Shown here piece after piece: positions 7,849 to 17,600 of a stretch of DNA of 64,000 bases (its first letter is position 1; every line of letters starts with the position of its first letter). The translations under genes were made by a program, and so were the position numbers. The stretch is from NCBI RefSeq assembly GCF_021728295.1, contig NZ_JAKJXE010000003.1:372001-436000 (forward strand), in the 5' to 3' direction. Origin of the DNA: Pseudomonas petrae (GTDB lineage: Bacteria > Pseudomonadota > Gammaproteobacteria > Pseudomonadales > Pseudomonadaceae). The notes below the pieces were generated by a model that did not search any database, was not told the origin of the DNA, and worked only from the letters and a program-made list of their open reading frames with translations.

Positions 7849-8693
7849 GCACGTATTGGCATTGGAAGACCGGTCGCCGCGACAGGTCGAACAGCGGCAA
7901 TTCGAAATCCATATGGACTCCAGCGACTGAGCTGCTTTATGCCTATGTGTATGCCTAACCGCATAGACACGGATAAAACCCTTACAAAATGGGCATCTCA
8001 GCCTCCAGTTCAAACGACGTCAGGGCACCATCTTCTATCCCTTGCGTCGCAGGGGGTCAGCGTTACTCCCCATACCTGCTCTAGCCCTGAAAGTCGTACC
8101 CCATCGGCCGAGGCATCTTTGTCTCTCGCGTCGAGGCTGTAGGCACCGCATCTCATCAACTCATTATCGCTGCATCTCCTAAGTCGCACTGAAGCACAAA
8201 GGCGCGTACTCGGAAATGGTGCCGATGTTTTCAGGCGTTGGTGCAAGCACAGTGATACGGGTCTCAACATCAGACATTTATCGGCCACAGCCAGTGGACT
8301 TGTTTTGATTTTTCTGGCGCCTGAAATACGGAAACCTGTATAAATCCGCTTGGCGTCATGCACCTTGAACAAGGTCACGCCGGTATATGGAAATTCAGCT
8401 TTTGTCTCAGGCGCCCGCCTGGGAAACAGGGAGAGACAATGCAATGGTTTTCTCGTCGTGGTGCCCCACGCAAGTTCATCCCACCGCACTTGCATACCCC
8501 CAATCCGGCGCACCTTCACACCTCGCCACGCCTCCACGCTTGCCCAGCAGCACGGCTGCCCCGTGGATGGGCATGACGACAAGGTTCCGCCAAATATCAC
8601 CTGTCGGCAGACAGCTCATAGGGCTGACAGCCGACTGTCCCACTCGGCTGAGAACCGATCACAGAAACTCTTTAAGGACGCCTGAATAAAGAC
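7849..8693. other. Gene-free stretch of 845 bases before the T6SS locus
   Basis: Frames are open on both strands here (for example 8010-8600 on the minus strand), but their products are rich in Arg, Cys and Pro and show no family pattern, so none is called. The stretch probably marks the junction of the accessory region with the T6SS locus and contains the promoter for the two genes that follow. No repeats, tRNA or integrase remnant could be identified. Confidence 0.5.
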
Positions 8694-9134
8694 ATGAGCA
8701 ATCCTCCCAACCCCTACACCTACCTGATACGAAGCCTGATCTTTGGCTTGGCCGGCGTGGTCATGCTTGCCATTGCCGGTTCTATGGCTTACTGGCGTTA
8801 CGAATTTTTGTCTCAGGCGCAGCGAGCCCCTGGTGTAGTGAGTAAGCTTAACGCTGGCGGTTCGCACCCCGAAATCGAATTCACCAGTGCTGACAACCAA
8901 GTCATCTCATACGCACAGGGCGGGATGATTTCTGGTTATGAAGTTGGGCAACCGGTTCAGGTGCTCTACCTTGCCGAAGACCCTAAGATGACGGCTGTCA
9001 TTGAAGACCAGGGCGCGCTATGGGGCGATTCGGCGTTGATAGGGCTGATAGGCTTGGGCTGTGCTTTAGCGGCGCGATCCGAGTTCTCCAGCGGTAGAAA
9101 AAAAACCGCCGTACCGCCCTCAAAAGGACGTTAA
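8694..9134 (+). CDS. DUF3592 membrane protein, candidate Tsi4-type immunity protein
   Basis: 146 residues. Two hydrophobic helices (about residues 12-34, SLIFGLAGVVMLAIAGSMAY, and 110-127, SALIGLIGLGCALAA) flank a periplasm-sized domain with the DUF3592 pattern: APGVV, then HPEIEFTSADNQVI, then VGQPVQVLYLAEDPKMTAVI. It lies three bases before a small glycine-zipper protein, so the two form an operon that ends against the T6SS gene cluster. P. aeruginosa Tsi4, a membrane immunity protein, precedes the pore-forming effector Tse4 in the same order. I infer the same relation here from size, topology and order. DUF3592 proteins also exist outside toxin pairs, so the role is not certain. Confidence 0.6.
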   Translation: MSNPPNPYTYLIRSLIFGLAGVVMLAIAGSMAYWRYEFLSQAQRAPGVVSKLNAGGSHPEIEFTSADNQVISYAQGGMISGYEVGQPVQVLYLAEDPKMTAVIEDQGALWGDSALIGLIGLGCALAARSEFSSGRKKTAVPPSKGR

Positions 9135-9137
9135 ACC

Positions 9138-9728
9138 ATGACTCACTCGATCATTCCCCTACCTGTTAATTTCAGTCGGTGGACCTACGAAACAGCGAGT
9201 AGTGGAGGGCTGACTATAGCGTTCGCAGCTGGAAGCGGCGGATCAATCACCCTTAAGACACCCGATGGAAAAGAGGAGAGTTTTCGCTACGGCGGCCTGG
9301 GGGCTGGCATCGGTTTTGGTGCCCGGCTTCCACGTTTCGGCAAGGTCAACCTTAATATAAAAGGCAAAAGCGTTGGCGGTGTAGGGGCATTGGAATCCTT
9401 TCGTAGCAAAGGCTGGGTCTTGGTGTCTGACGCCTTGAAAGACCGTGATCTGACGCGTGATGACATTACTGGGGCCTGCGTGTTCTTGGAGATTGGCCTC
9501 GGCCTTGGTGCCGGCGGATCGAGCACGGCTATGCTATTCGGGCTTGATCCGAAACTGCTGGCACTGACGCTGGCACTGAATGCAATGCCTGCGGCCTCGG
9601 CATTCGCTCCGCAGATAACGCTGCGTCACTTACTTCAATCGGCTAAGGGCGCGGTGGTGATGGCCGGATTTAATGTCGGCGTACAGGCGGGCGTTGGCGG
9701 GGCGATCTATTTGGGCGGGTTGTTCTGA
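9138..9728 (+). CDS. Glycine-zipper protein, candidate Tse4-type pore-forming T6SS effector
   Basis: 196 residues with a good ribosome site (AAAGGA). There is no signal peptide. The N-terminal half is beta-rich (FSRWTYETASSGGLTIAFAAG). From GGLGAGIGFGAR onward it is dense in glycine and alanine, with GxxxG spacing in GLGLGAG and GFNVGVQAGVGGA. Such glycine zippers let helices pack in membranes. Small, Gly-rich, signal-less proteins of about 200 residues that travel in the Hcp tube and open ion-selective pores are known from P. aeruginosa (Tse4). With a DUF3592 membrane partner directly upstream and an HSI-I type T6SS next door, the same role is a reasonable inference. It could also be an unrelated membrane protein. 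Confidence 0.55.
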   Translation: MTHSIIPLPVNFSRWTYETASSGGLTIAFAAGSGGSITLKTPDGKEESFRYGGLGAGIGFGARLPRFGKVNLNIKGKSVGGVGALESFRSKGWVLVSDALKDRDLTRDDITGACVFLEIGLGLGAGGSSTAMLFGLDPKLLALTLALNAMPAASAFAPQITLRHLLQSAKGAVVMAGFNVGVQAGVGGAIYLGGLF

Positions 9729-9783
9729 TCCCGGGAATCTGACTCGGCTAAGGCGTGAGGCCGCTTAATAACTGAAATAAAAA

Positions 9784-9812
9784 AACGGCCCTGCTCATTG
9801 AGCAGGGCCGTT
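9784..9812. terminator. Bidirectional intrinsic terminator
   Basis: A 13-base stem, AACGGCCCTGCTC paired with GAGCAGGGCCGTT, with a three-base loop, has A tracts to its left and T tracts to its right. It separates the rightward glycine-zipper gene from the leftward tagQ and can stop transcription from both sides. Confidence 0.92.
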
Positions 9813-9837
9813 TTTGTTAACGCTCAAACGCCTTCAA

Positions 9838-10764
9838 TCACGCATTTGGGCAAGGCACGGGGGCCCAGTCGCCCAGATCCGGGCTTTTGCACATCGCGTT
9901 AACCTGCGATTGACCGGTCGCTGCAACCTGCTGGCTTGCAGCCTGCTTGGTTTTCGCGTCCCGCAAGGTCTTCTCGGTGGTCACTGCTTCCTGAGGTACG
10001 GTTGGCAGCTTTTTCTTCGTAGCGGCTTTTTTCTTGCTGGCCGGAGTAACAGATGTGGTGTCTGCCGCGGCGACAGTGGCAACGTCGATACGCTGCACGC
10101 CAACGGTTTGCAGGTCTTTTTCGTACGCTTGGGTGTAGTTGTTGAGGCTTTCACCGGTGCGACCGTTCACGGTGGTGATCAGGTCGTTGGACTCTTTGAG
10201 GCCCGCGACGATTTCAGCCAGACGCTTGCGGCCTTCGGTGTCGTTGATGGTCTTGGCTTTGCGGCCCGCGATCAACTTGGTGAACTCGCTCTGGTAGCAA
10301 GATTGCGACGCCTGGGCGTATGCGGTGCTGCGGTCCATGTCGCCGACGCTCTTATTGATGTCGGTTGCGTAGGAGCCGATGCGCTGCTTGTCGTCAGCAA
10401 TCTGCTTCTGCTTCTCGGTGTAGTAACCCGCTGCACCGCCAACCACGGCGCCGCCCGCTGCACCGATGGCGATGTTGCGCTTACGGTCTTCAGAGCTACC
10501 GACCATTGCCCCGGCCAGTGCGCCACCCAGAGCGCCAACAGCGGCACCGCCGAATACGGACTTGGTGGTGTCACCGTCAGTCTCACGCAGGTGTTTGACC
10601 GGCTCGTAGCAGGTTGGGTAGAACTCAACCTTGGTGCTGGCGCCCACTTTGGAGACCGGCGAGCTGGCACAGCCCGCCATCAGTACGGCGCTGAAGCCTA
10701 CGGCAGCCAATAGCAGCCCACGGCATTTGGAGGTCGATACAACGGGTTTACGGCTTAGCTGCAT
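9838..10764 (-). CDS. tagQ: TagQ, outer-membrane lipoprotein of the T6SS threonine-phosphorylation pathway
   Basis: 308 residues from the ATG at 10764. Upstream in-frame codons encode a charged stretch with no signal sequence and are excluded. A lipoprotein signal ends in LMAGC. The mature protein contains a glycine-zipper segment (SVFGGAAVGALGGALAGAMVG and AAGGAVVGGAAGYY), a helical middle and a Lys/Thr-rich tail. In P. aeruginosa TagQ anchors TagR at the outer membrane, so that envelope damage by neighbours activates the PpkA kinase. It is last in a leftward run tagT-tagS-tagR-tagQ and is followed by the terminator at 9784-9812. The identification rests mainly on gene order and the lipobox. 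Confidence 0.82.
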   Translation of the reverse strand: MQLSRKPVVSTSKCRGLLLAAVGFSAVLMAGCASSPVSKVGASTKVEFYPTCYEPVKHLRETDGDTTKSVFGGAAVGALGGALAGAMVGSSEDRKRNIAIGAAGGAVVGGAAGYYTEKQKQIADDKQRIGSYATDINKSVGDMDRSTAYAQASQSCYQSEFTKLIAGRKAKTINDTEGRKRLAEIVAGLKESNDLITTVNGRTGESLNNYTQAYEKDLQTVGVQRIDVATVAAADTTSVTPASKKKAATKKKLPTVPQEAVTTEKTLRDAKTKQAASQQVAATGQSQVNAMCKSPDLGDWAPVPCPNA

Positions 10765-10847
10765 GTTCGTGCTCTCTGTTTTGGTTTTACAACGCCGGTA
10801 CGGCCACTGGCCGCCCGGACTCCCTTTCACTCGCTGGACACCGGCCA

Positions 10848-12587
10848 TTACGGCCCAGTGGTCGGTGCAAGCAATTCCTTGAGGATCGCCGGTGGGTCCG
10901 CGCGCTTTTGCTGACGGTAACTGCCCACATGGCGAACAAATACTGTGGCGCGAGCCACCAGGCTTTTGCCCACGACCGGTTTTCGATTGAGCTCTTCCTT
11001 GACCCGTTGAAACTGCGCCTGGATCACCGCATCGGTGTAGCGCGTACCGGTAGCAAGGTTGTCGATGTAGATCGCCACTGCGCCATCGAGCGCGCTGGTG
11101 CCGTTTTCGATGGCCATGGCAAACAGCTTGGCGCTGGCCTCATCCTTGGCATCCAGCGCTTGCTGTCGGCTTTTCCTGAGGTTGGTCAGGCGGATGTTGT
11201 AGTTGTTGACGGTTTCAGCCACCAGGGCCGATGACTGGATCAGGTTGCCTGCCGCTTCTTCGCGCTGCTGGGCGATCAACGACACGTTGCGTTTAAGCTC
11301 TTCATTGACCAGTCCCAACTCGGCTTGCAGCTTGGGGTCAGTGCTGGAGGAGATAATCGTGTCCAGGCGCTTGGTCGGGTCCTGAGTGTCGTCGATGGCG
11401 TCAGTCAACGACGCCAGCCGGCCCTCCTTCTGCCATTGCTCGAACAGCTCCTTGTAACGCGAGCGCGGCGCAGAAAGCGCACCAACGGCCACACGAAAAC
11501 CGGTGGTTTCGTTGCTTTGCTCAGTGCCATCGGCAGCAAAAAGCGGGTACTCACGGCGCATCCCGGTGAATAGCGTGCCCTCACCTTCCAGGTAATTGCC
11601 GCCCTTGGCGACAAAGCCGCCGTAAGCCCCCTGAAGACGCCCGGCATGCACCAGCTGAAATGATTCCTGAACCATTTCAGCGGCGTTGCCGAGCACGTCG
11701 AACAGGCCGATGGGGTTAGGTAACTTGGTACCGATGGGCATCAGTCGCGCCGCTTGACCGGTGCCGCCCGCGACCTGGTTGAACACCGCCCAATCGCTCA
11801 ACGGGCCGTCTTCTTCACTGCCTTCTACGTGGCGCGGAAACAGGCGCCCTTCAAGCTCCTGACGGCTGACGGCCTGACCGCCACGGGCGGCATATTCCCA
11901 CTCGACTTCGGTGGGCAGTCGCACGAAACCCACGCCGCCGTCGTCTTCTGTTTTGCCCCGCCCGCTGATGGGCAGCAGCTCACGGTGATACTTCATCAGC
12001 CAGGCGCTGTAGACCGCCGAGAAGCGTTCGGCCTCATAGCGCGACAGCTTGACCTTGGGCAAGCGCCCGGCCATGCCTTGAGGGACGTCGCAAACCGGAG
12101 CAGGCTCACCGCTGGCCAGTGCCTGCGCCATGACCGCTGCGTACTGGCGCGCGGTGACCTCGTATTTACCGATGAAATACATCATGGGTTTTAGCGGGGT
12201 GCCCGCATCGGTTTTAGGCAGCAACGGGCTGATGGTTTTACGCCAGGCACCGGGCAAGTCGCCGACGGTGAACTGCCCGTTAATGAAGTCCCGGCGGTAG
12301 CCGGAAATGAACGATTGCTTGTAGCCCGGCTCACCCTCGGCAAATGGATAGCCCAGGCTTACTTCACGATCGTCCAAGGTGCCTTGGGCCAGCACGTAGA
12401 CATAACGAAACACCATTTCCCCGTCGCACGGCAGTGGCAACACCACGTCATCCGGCAAGGGTTTAGGGTTATCGAGCGAGTGGTCTGGCGCATCAACCTC
12501 GGCCGCCTGTACCCACGACGGCACGCCCAACGGCGCACACAAAGTGGCAAGGGTCAACGCCAGGACGGCCCTGCGCAACTTATACAT
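10848..12587 (-). CDS. tagR: TagR, periplasmic FGE-sulfatase-domain activator of PpkA
   Basis: 579 residues from the ATG at 12587 (MYKLRRAVLALTLATL), with a signal peptide ending near VQAAE. The sulfatase-modifying-factor fold follows: MYFIGKYEVTARQYAAVM, then VRLPTEVEWEYAARGG, then GLFDVLGNAAEMV, then GGNYLEGEGT and TGFRVA near residue 420. A C-terminal helical region follows. The domain is the formylglycine-generating-enzyme type but probably non-catalytic here. TagR interacts with PpkA in the periplasm and promotes its activation. The gene overlaps the end of tagS by eight bases. A gap of 83 bases precedes tagQ. Confidence 0.92.
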   Translation of the reverse strand: MYKLRRAVLALTLATLCAPLGVPSWVQAAEVDAPDHSLDNPKPLPDDVVLPLPCDGEMVFRYVYVLAQGTLDDREVSLGYPFAEGEPGYKQSFISGYRRDFINGQFTVGDLPGAWRKTISPLLPKTDAGTPLKPMMYFIGKYEVTARQYAAVMAQALASGEPAPVCDVPQGMAGRLPKVKLSRYEAERFSAVYSAWLMKYHRELLPISGRGKTEDDGGVGFVRLPTEVEWEYAARGGQAVSRQELEGRLFPRHVEGSEEDGPLSDWAVFNQVAGGTGQAARLMPIGTKLPNPIGLFDVLGNAAEMVQESFQLVHAGRLQGAYGGFVAKGGNYLEGEGTLFTGMRREYPLFAADGTEQSNETTGFRVAVGALSAPRSRYKELFEQWQKEGRLASLTDAIDDTQDPTKRLDTIISSSTDPKLQAELGLVNEELKRNVSLIAQQREEAAGNLIQSSALVAETVNNYNIRLTNLRKSRQQALDAKDEASAKLFAMAIENGTSALDGAVAIYIDNLATGTRYTDAVIQAQFQRVKEELNRKPVVGKSLVARATVFVRHVGSYRQQKRADPPAILKELLAPTTGP

Positions 12588-13785
12588 CTCTGATTCCTTC
12601 CGACGCTTCGATACGCGCCACACGCCAGCCGCCGAGCGCCGCTGCCAACACACTGGCACCGAGTACGCCTGACAGCGCGATGACGTAATGACGCAACAGC
12701 AGGTGACTGGCATGCTCGCCGGGCACCTGCACAAACAAATGATTGAGACCCGATTCGGCCACGCTATACAGCAAGACGCTGATCAGTGCCGCCAACACGC
12801 CGCTGTAGAGCGCTTGCAGGACCACGAACAGCAACAGCGCCCCGGTGCTGAACCCCAGTAAACGCAGCACCGAAAGATCTCGACGCTTGCGCGCGACCGC
12901 CGCCAATGCCCCGGCGAAGATCGCTGCCACGGCGCCGACCACGGCCAATGCTGCGATCACCCAAAAGACGATGGAGAGATTACGGCTCAGCGATTGCACT
13001 TGCGCGATGGTCTGCGCTTGCGTTGAAACCAGCTGATTGCGGGCGGCGAAATACACCCGCAGCGGCTCGACGTCGTTGAGGCTCCGGGCGTACAGCCGAA
13101 ATGCGGGGTAAACGCGCTGCTCATCGGCAGTTGGCGCATCGCCCGGCCAGCCAAACGCCTGCACCGCCAAGCCGTCTCGGTAATCTTCCACCGCTGCGAG
13201 CAATGCCAGCGGCGCGAAAATCGCATCGCGCCCAAACGCTTCCAGCCCCAATACCGCCGTGACGTGCAGACGCGTGCGTTGCGCTTGAAGTTGACCGGCC
13301 ATCTGACGGCTGAAAGACGCCTCTAGCCAGTCGCCCGCTTTGGCCCCCAGTTTTTCGGCGGAGGTCGCGCTGAGGATGACGCTGTACAGGTCGGTGGGTG
13401 CAAGTACGTTGCCCAGCAACGGATCGCCCACGCCACTGGGAATCATCTCGACGTTTACCGCGCGATCCAGCCCCTCCATAGAGAGGTCGGCGGTGGCCGC
13501 GATCTGGCGGGTACGGGGCAACGCGAATGCGACGTCGGGCCTTTGCGCCAATGCATCGATGAACGCTGCGCTGAATCGGCCGCCGCCCATGGGAATCACT
13601 TCACGCACTGCCGGGTCGCGCTCCAGGCGTTCGGTCAGGCTGCCCACCAGCCCAAATTTGAGTCCGAACAACACCAACAGCGGTGCAATGACCGCCACCA
13701 GCGCCAACACCGCACAGGCTGACAGCCGTGAGTCCGCGCGGTAGTCGTGCCAAGCCAGAGAAGCCACCAGCGCAACGCGCATCAT
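12580..13785 (-). CDS. tagS: TagS, inner-membrane permease of the TagST ABC transporter
   Basis: 401 residues. An N-terminal transmembrane helix (about 22-46) is followed by a large periplasmic MacB-like domain. Three C-terminal helices come next (about 270-295, 315-345 and 365-385), ending GGWRVARIEASEGIRDV. This is the FtsX/MacB permease plan. TagS with TagT works upstream of PpkA in the pathway that converts envelope damage into T6SS firing. It overlaps tagT by four bases (ATGA) and tagR by eight. Confidence 0.9.
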   Translation of the reverse strand: MMRVALVASLAWHDYRADSRLSACAVLALVAVIAPLLVLFGLKFGLVGSLTERLERDPAVREVIPMGGGRFSAAFIDALAQRPDVAFALPRTRQIAATADLSMEGLDRAVNVEMIPSGVGDPLLGNVLAPTDLYSVILSATSAEKLGAKAGDWLEASFSRQMAGQLQAQRTRLHVTAVLGLEAFGRDAIFAPLALLAAVEDYRDGLAVQAFGWPGDAPTADEQRVYPAFRLYARSLNDVEPLRVYFAARNQLVSTQAQTIAQVQSLSRNLSIVFWVIAALAVVGAVAAIFAGALAAVARKRRDLSVLRLLGFSTGALLLFVVLQALYSGVLAALISVLLYSVAESGLNHLFVQVPGEHASHLLLRHYVIALSGVLGASVLAAALGGWRVARIEASEGIRDV

Positions 13786-14501
13786 CGACCTTCCTCAAGC
13801 GTGGCCGTCACACCACCATCGGCGTCGCGCGCACAACGGATGTGCAGCATGTGCAAGCCTGCGTCACGTGCCAGCGCTTGGTCATGGGTTGCGATCACAC
13901 AACAGGCCGCCTGTGCCCTGACACGCCCCAGCAGCAGTTGCATCACGCGCAGCGCGTTGAGCGGGTCGAGTGCCGCAGTGGGTTCATCGGCCAGCAGCAG
14001 ACGCGGGTTGTGCGCCAGCGCCCGCGCACAACTGACGCGCTGACGCTGCCCCACAGACAGCGCACCGGGTTTCTTGCTCAACTGCTCGCTGACCTCTAGC
14101 TGCGTTGCCAACTGCTCGACGCTGCCATCGTCTGCCAGCCCCAGCAGTTGCCGGGACAAACCGATATTGGCGCGCACATCGAGATAACCCAGCAGCCCAC
14201 CGGTTTGCAGCACATAACCCATCTCTCGACTGCGCAAGGCGGCCAAGCGGTTGTGCTGTGCATCGCGCCACAGCCCGGCAACGTCGACATCGCCCTGCTC
14301 GCTCGAGAAGTCAAAGCGCTGCGCCGAGTCCGGCGACAATACCAGCGCCAGCAGGTCGAGCAGCGTGCTTTTGCCACAACCGCTAGGCCCCACCAATGCC
14401 CACTGCTGACCCGCCGCCAAGTCCAGACAGGGGATCACCAGACTGTATCGCTGGCTGCCCTCGCCGCGGGTTTTGCGCACCTCTCTCAGGCTTAGCATCA
14501 T
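13782..14501 (-). CDS. tagT: TagT, ATPase of the TagST ABC transporter
   Basis: 239 residues. Walker A is GPSGCGKST, the signature is LSVGQRQRVS, Walker B is LLLADEPTAALD, and the H-loop histidine is in VIATHDQ. The order and spacing are those of LolD/MacB-type ATPases. Overlaps with tagS and ppkA are four bases each, so stoichiometric expression is likely. Together with TagS it signals to the PpkA kinase in HSI-I type systems. Confidence 0.93.
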   Translation of the reverse strand: MMLSLREVRKTRGEGSQRYSLVIPCLDLAAGQQWALVGPSGCGKSTLLDLLALVLSPDSAQRFDFSSEQGDVDVAGLWRDAQHNRLAALRSREMGYVLQTGGLLGYLDVRANIGLSRQLLGLADDGSVEQLATQLEVSEQLSKKPGALSVGQRQRVSCARALAHNPRLLLADEPTAALDPLNALRVMQLLLGRVRAQAACCVIATHDQALARDAGLHMLHIRCARDADGGVTATLEEGR

Positions 14502-17500
14502 GGCAGTGTCGACAGCGGCACGCGGTACAACGCGTCACCCGGCTCGGCATCACCGAAACGGACCCAGTTGGCGAGGTCGTTGTGGAAGGTTTCGTAGAGG
14601 CGGATTTTCGAATCCAGCTCATCAATGAAGTCCTCCTGCTCGGCCACACTCAACGACAGCCACAAGTCCTGCGTCATGCTCAGGGACTTGCTGCGATACG
14701 GCAGCCCCTCCAGATACTCGCCCAGCACACCGCTCTGCGCCAGGTTGCCGCCTTTGTTCAACGCGGATGGATCGCGGCTCATGTAGGCGCTGGCACTGGC
14801 GATTTCCTGGAAGAAGTCCCTAGGCGAGCTTTGCGTTTTGCGCGCAGCGTCAACGATCAGCTTGAGCGACTGTTGCAGGTCATTGAGCTGCAACTTGCTG
14901 AGCATGACGCAGACTTGAAACTGCGGCAGCGCAGGGTTGGTCAGGTCGCGATCGGTGGTCCAGGCACTGACCAATTGCGGAGCGCGAGCGCCCGATTGAT
15001 GACCAAGGAAGTCCATGCGCATGGCGTATCCGATGGCCGCAGATTTATCAGCCACGGTAGGTGCTGCAGGTAATGCAGGGGCTGACGGCGCCTGGTTGTT
15101 GCGTACCTGATGCACAAGGTCGGCAAACACCGAGCCGATTTCAGACACGCGCTGGCCGAACTTCTGCACATCACCGCCGGGCACGCCCACGTACAGGTCA
15201 CCGATCTTCGGGTTAGCGTCGGCGGTCAGCGTGCGGTATTGCTGCTCGGCGAACGCATGGTTCTTTTTGCCTGCATCGGTTTTCAGGTGCAGCGCGTAGA
15301 TTTTGATTTGCTTGCCCAGCGCGGCCTGTCGCACCTCGGCCTCGTTCATCTGGGTGCTGCTGTAGAGGTCGTTCTTGCGCAGGGATCCGGCATCAGTGAC
15401 CAACAGAATCAGGCGCCCGCCATACCCCGTCCAATCCATGCCGTTAACCGCCTGCATGACCCCGGCAAAAGCGTCCTCGTTAAAGGACTGGCTGGAGACG
15501 TCGGTGGCTTTGACCTTTCGCGCCAGCTCCAGGAAACGTTGCGGATCACGCCCTTGATCCAAGGTCACGAGCGTCTTGCTGAGGTATTCCAGGCCAGGTG
15601 TTTTGCTGACGTTATTGCGAAAGCCCACCATGCCGAAGCTGACGTGATCCAACTCGCCGCGCTTGGCAATCTGGTTCTGCAGTTCTGCGACCACGTCGCG
15701 CACCTGGTCGATGTACGGCTGCATCGACACTGAGGTGTCCACCACCAGCACGATGCCCGTGCGGAAACCGTCCTGGGTGAAAGGTGCCTGCGCCCGAGCA
15801 CCCGCCTCGTTCTTTTGTGGGGTGTTGCCGGGGTCGATAGACGCAACATTGAGCATCTGAACCGGCTGGCCGTTCTGGTCGAAGGTCTCTTTGGAGTCGA
15901 AGATCGGCAGCAGGTAAAACTGATTCTGTGGAATGGCGCTGGCGGCAGGTTCCAGCGCCAACACCTGGTGAGTGTCGTCGGCGTTCTTTTGCGCATTGAG
16001 CAGCAGCGTTTTGGCGGCCGCCGGGTTGTTTAGCAACTGCTCCAGATGGCTGGCGTCGTGCATGAACATCGCGGGGGCACGGCCGGAGCGCTCGCTGAAT
16101 TTGAGCACCAGGCTCTGCTTCCAGTCGCTGAGCTGATCGAGTGGCAACCAGCCTTGGCTGTGCCCGTCGCTGGCGGCGCCCACACGCAACCACTGGCTGC
16201 CGTTGAGGCTTTGACGTTGATAGACGTACAGCACCGAGAACGCTGGCAGTGACGGGCCATCCGCAGGGGCGCCTGCCTGGCTGGCAAAACGTGCACCCGG
16301 CTTGCTTAACACGCGCTGGAACAGAGTTTTCTTGCCGACCATCAACAGCGGTCGATTGCCGCCGTCGGCATCCCCGGTCAAAGGTTGCGCGGCAACGGCT
16401 GGCGGGGGGCTCGCAGGACTCGTGGGCGGCGTCGTGCCCATGCTCTGCGACGCAGGGCCATCAGGCGTGGCAGTGCGATCAGGCGTTTTGTCCGCCGAAG
16501 CAGGCGGGGCAATTGCCGAAGCACTCGGCGCGTCACTCAGCCACCAATAGGCCGCACCGCCCAAGCCCAAGGCGGCCGCAACTGCGACCGCCAACATGGC
16601 CAGCACGGGGCCTTTACGCTGCTCGGAGTGGGTCGAAGACTGCAGCGGCGGGGCCGGGGCAGGCTTATTTGGCGTGGCCGATGGAATCCCAATGGACACC
16701 GGCGTAGGCCCCGCCAAATCAACCTTCGCAACCGGCGCACTCTTGACCTCGACCGGTGGCAGCGCCAGCGGGCGAATCAGCGTGGCGTCAACAGCGTCCT
16801 GTGGCAGGTTGTCCAATGCTGCAATGAGTTCGGCGGCATCGGCAAAGCGCTCGTTACGGTCCTTGGCCAACAGCTTGCTGAGGATGAACTGATAACGCCC
16901 GTGGTGGATCGGCAACTCGGGCAGCGGCTCAGTCAGGTGAGCCAGCGCCGTGGACAATGCGTCGATGCCGATGTAAGGCAGCTTGCCCACCAGCATTTCA
17001 TAGAGCACCACGCCTAATGCATAAAGGTCGGCGCGGCCGTCGATTTCCTGCCCGCGGGCTTGCTCGGGGCTCATGTAGCTGGGCGTACCGACGGCCAGCC
17101 CTGCCTGGGTGAATTGCGTGCGGTCGTCCAGCGATTTGGCGATGCCGAAGTCTGAAAGCACCGCAGAGCCGTTGGCGCGGAACAGGATGTTGGCCGGTTT
17201 AACATCGCGGTGTACCAGGCCTTGGGCATGGGCATAACCCAATGCCGAGGCAATCTGGCGAATATAGGTCAAGCCCTGCTCGGCGGTAACACCCGCGGCC
17301 ACGCGTTCTTTGAGCGTGCCGTTGGGCAGGTACTCCATGGCCATGTAATACAGGTCGCCGACATTGCCAATGTCGTGAATGGTCACGGTATGCGGGTGCG
17401 ACAGGCGCGCGAGCATCTTGCCTTCACGCAGAAAGCGCTCGCAGAACGTCGGATCGGCCGCCAGGGACGCAGCCATGATCTTCAGCGCGACTTTGCGCTC

Positions 17501-17590
17501 CAGCGAGCGCTGCGTGGCCAGATAGACGGTCGCCATCGCGCCCTCGCCAATCTCACCCTCTATGTCAAATCCGGAAATCAGTATGTCCAT
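14498..17590 (-). CDS. ppkA: PpkA, transmembrane Ser/Thr kinase with VWA domain
   Basis: 1030 residues. The glycine loop is GEGAMATVYLA (about 15-25), the ATP lysine K37, the catalytic loop HRDVKPAN (127-134), the DFG motif 147-149 and the APE-equivalent SYMSPEQARG. A proline-rich linker and one transmembrane helix (about 330-352) lead into a periplasmic half. This half has a von Willebrand A domain, whose DTSVS metal site lies near residue 617. PpkA phosphorylates Fha on threonine to turn on assembly; the periplasmic half receives the TagR signal. Ten bases separate it from pppA. All kinase residues are intact. Confidence 0.96.
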   Translation of the reverse strand: MDILISGFDIEGEIGEGAMATVYLATQRSLERKVALKIMAASLAADPTFCERFLREGKMLARLSHPHTVTIHDIGNVGDLYYMAMEYLPNGTLKERVAAGVTAEQGLTYIRQIASALGYAHAQGLVHRDVKPANILFRANGSAVLSDFGIAKSLDDRTQFTQAGLAVGTPSYMSPEQARGQEIDGRADLYALGVVLYEMLVGKLPYIGIDALSTALAHLTEPLPELPIHHGRYQFILSKLLAKDRNERFADAAELIAALDNLPQDAVDATLIRPLALPPVEVKSAPVAKVDLAGPTPVSIGIPSATPNKPAPAPPLQSSTHSEQRKGPVLAMLAVAVAAALGLGGAAYWWLSDAPSASAIAPPASADKTPDRTATPDGPASQSMGTTPPTSPASPPPAVAAQPLTGDADGGNRPLLMVGKKTLFQRVLSKPGARFASQAGAPADGPSLPAFSVLYVYQRQSLNGSQWLRVGAASDGHSQGWLPLDQLSDWKQSLVLKFSERSGRAPAMFMHDASHLEQLLNNPAAAKTLLLNAQKNADDTHQVLALEPAASAIPQNQFYLLPIFDSKETFDQNGQPVQMLNVASIDPGNTPQKNEAGARAQAPFTQDGFRTGIVLVVDTSVSMQPYIDQVRDVVAELQNQIAKRGELDHVSFGMVGFRNNVSKTPGLEYLSKTLVTLDQGRDPQRFLELARKVKATDVSSQSFNEDAFAGVMQAVNGMDWTGYGGRLILLVTDAGSLRKNDLYSSTQMNEAEVRQAALGKQIKIYALHLKTDAGKKNHAFAEQQYRTLTADANPKIGDLYVGVPGGDVQKFGQRVSEIGSVFADLVHQVRNNQAPSAPALPAAPTVADKSAAIGYAMRMDFLGHQSGARAPQLVSAWTTDRDLTNPALPQFQVCVMLSKLQLNDLQQSLKLIVDAARKTQSSPRDFFQEIASASAYMSRDPSALNKGGNLAQSGVLGEYLEGLPYRSKSLSMTQDLWLSLSVAEQEDFIDELDSKIRLYETFHNDLANWVRFGDAEPGDALYRVPLSTLP

Positions 17591-17600
17591 GGGTGGGTCT

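Noticed and set aside
8010..8600. 196-codon minus-strand gene
   Set aside because: Arg/Cys-rich translation, no ribosome site and no recognisable domain; overlapping frames are equally open on the other strand.
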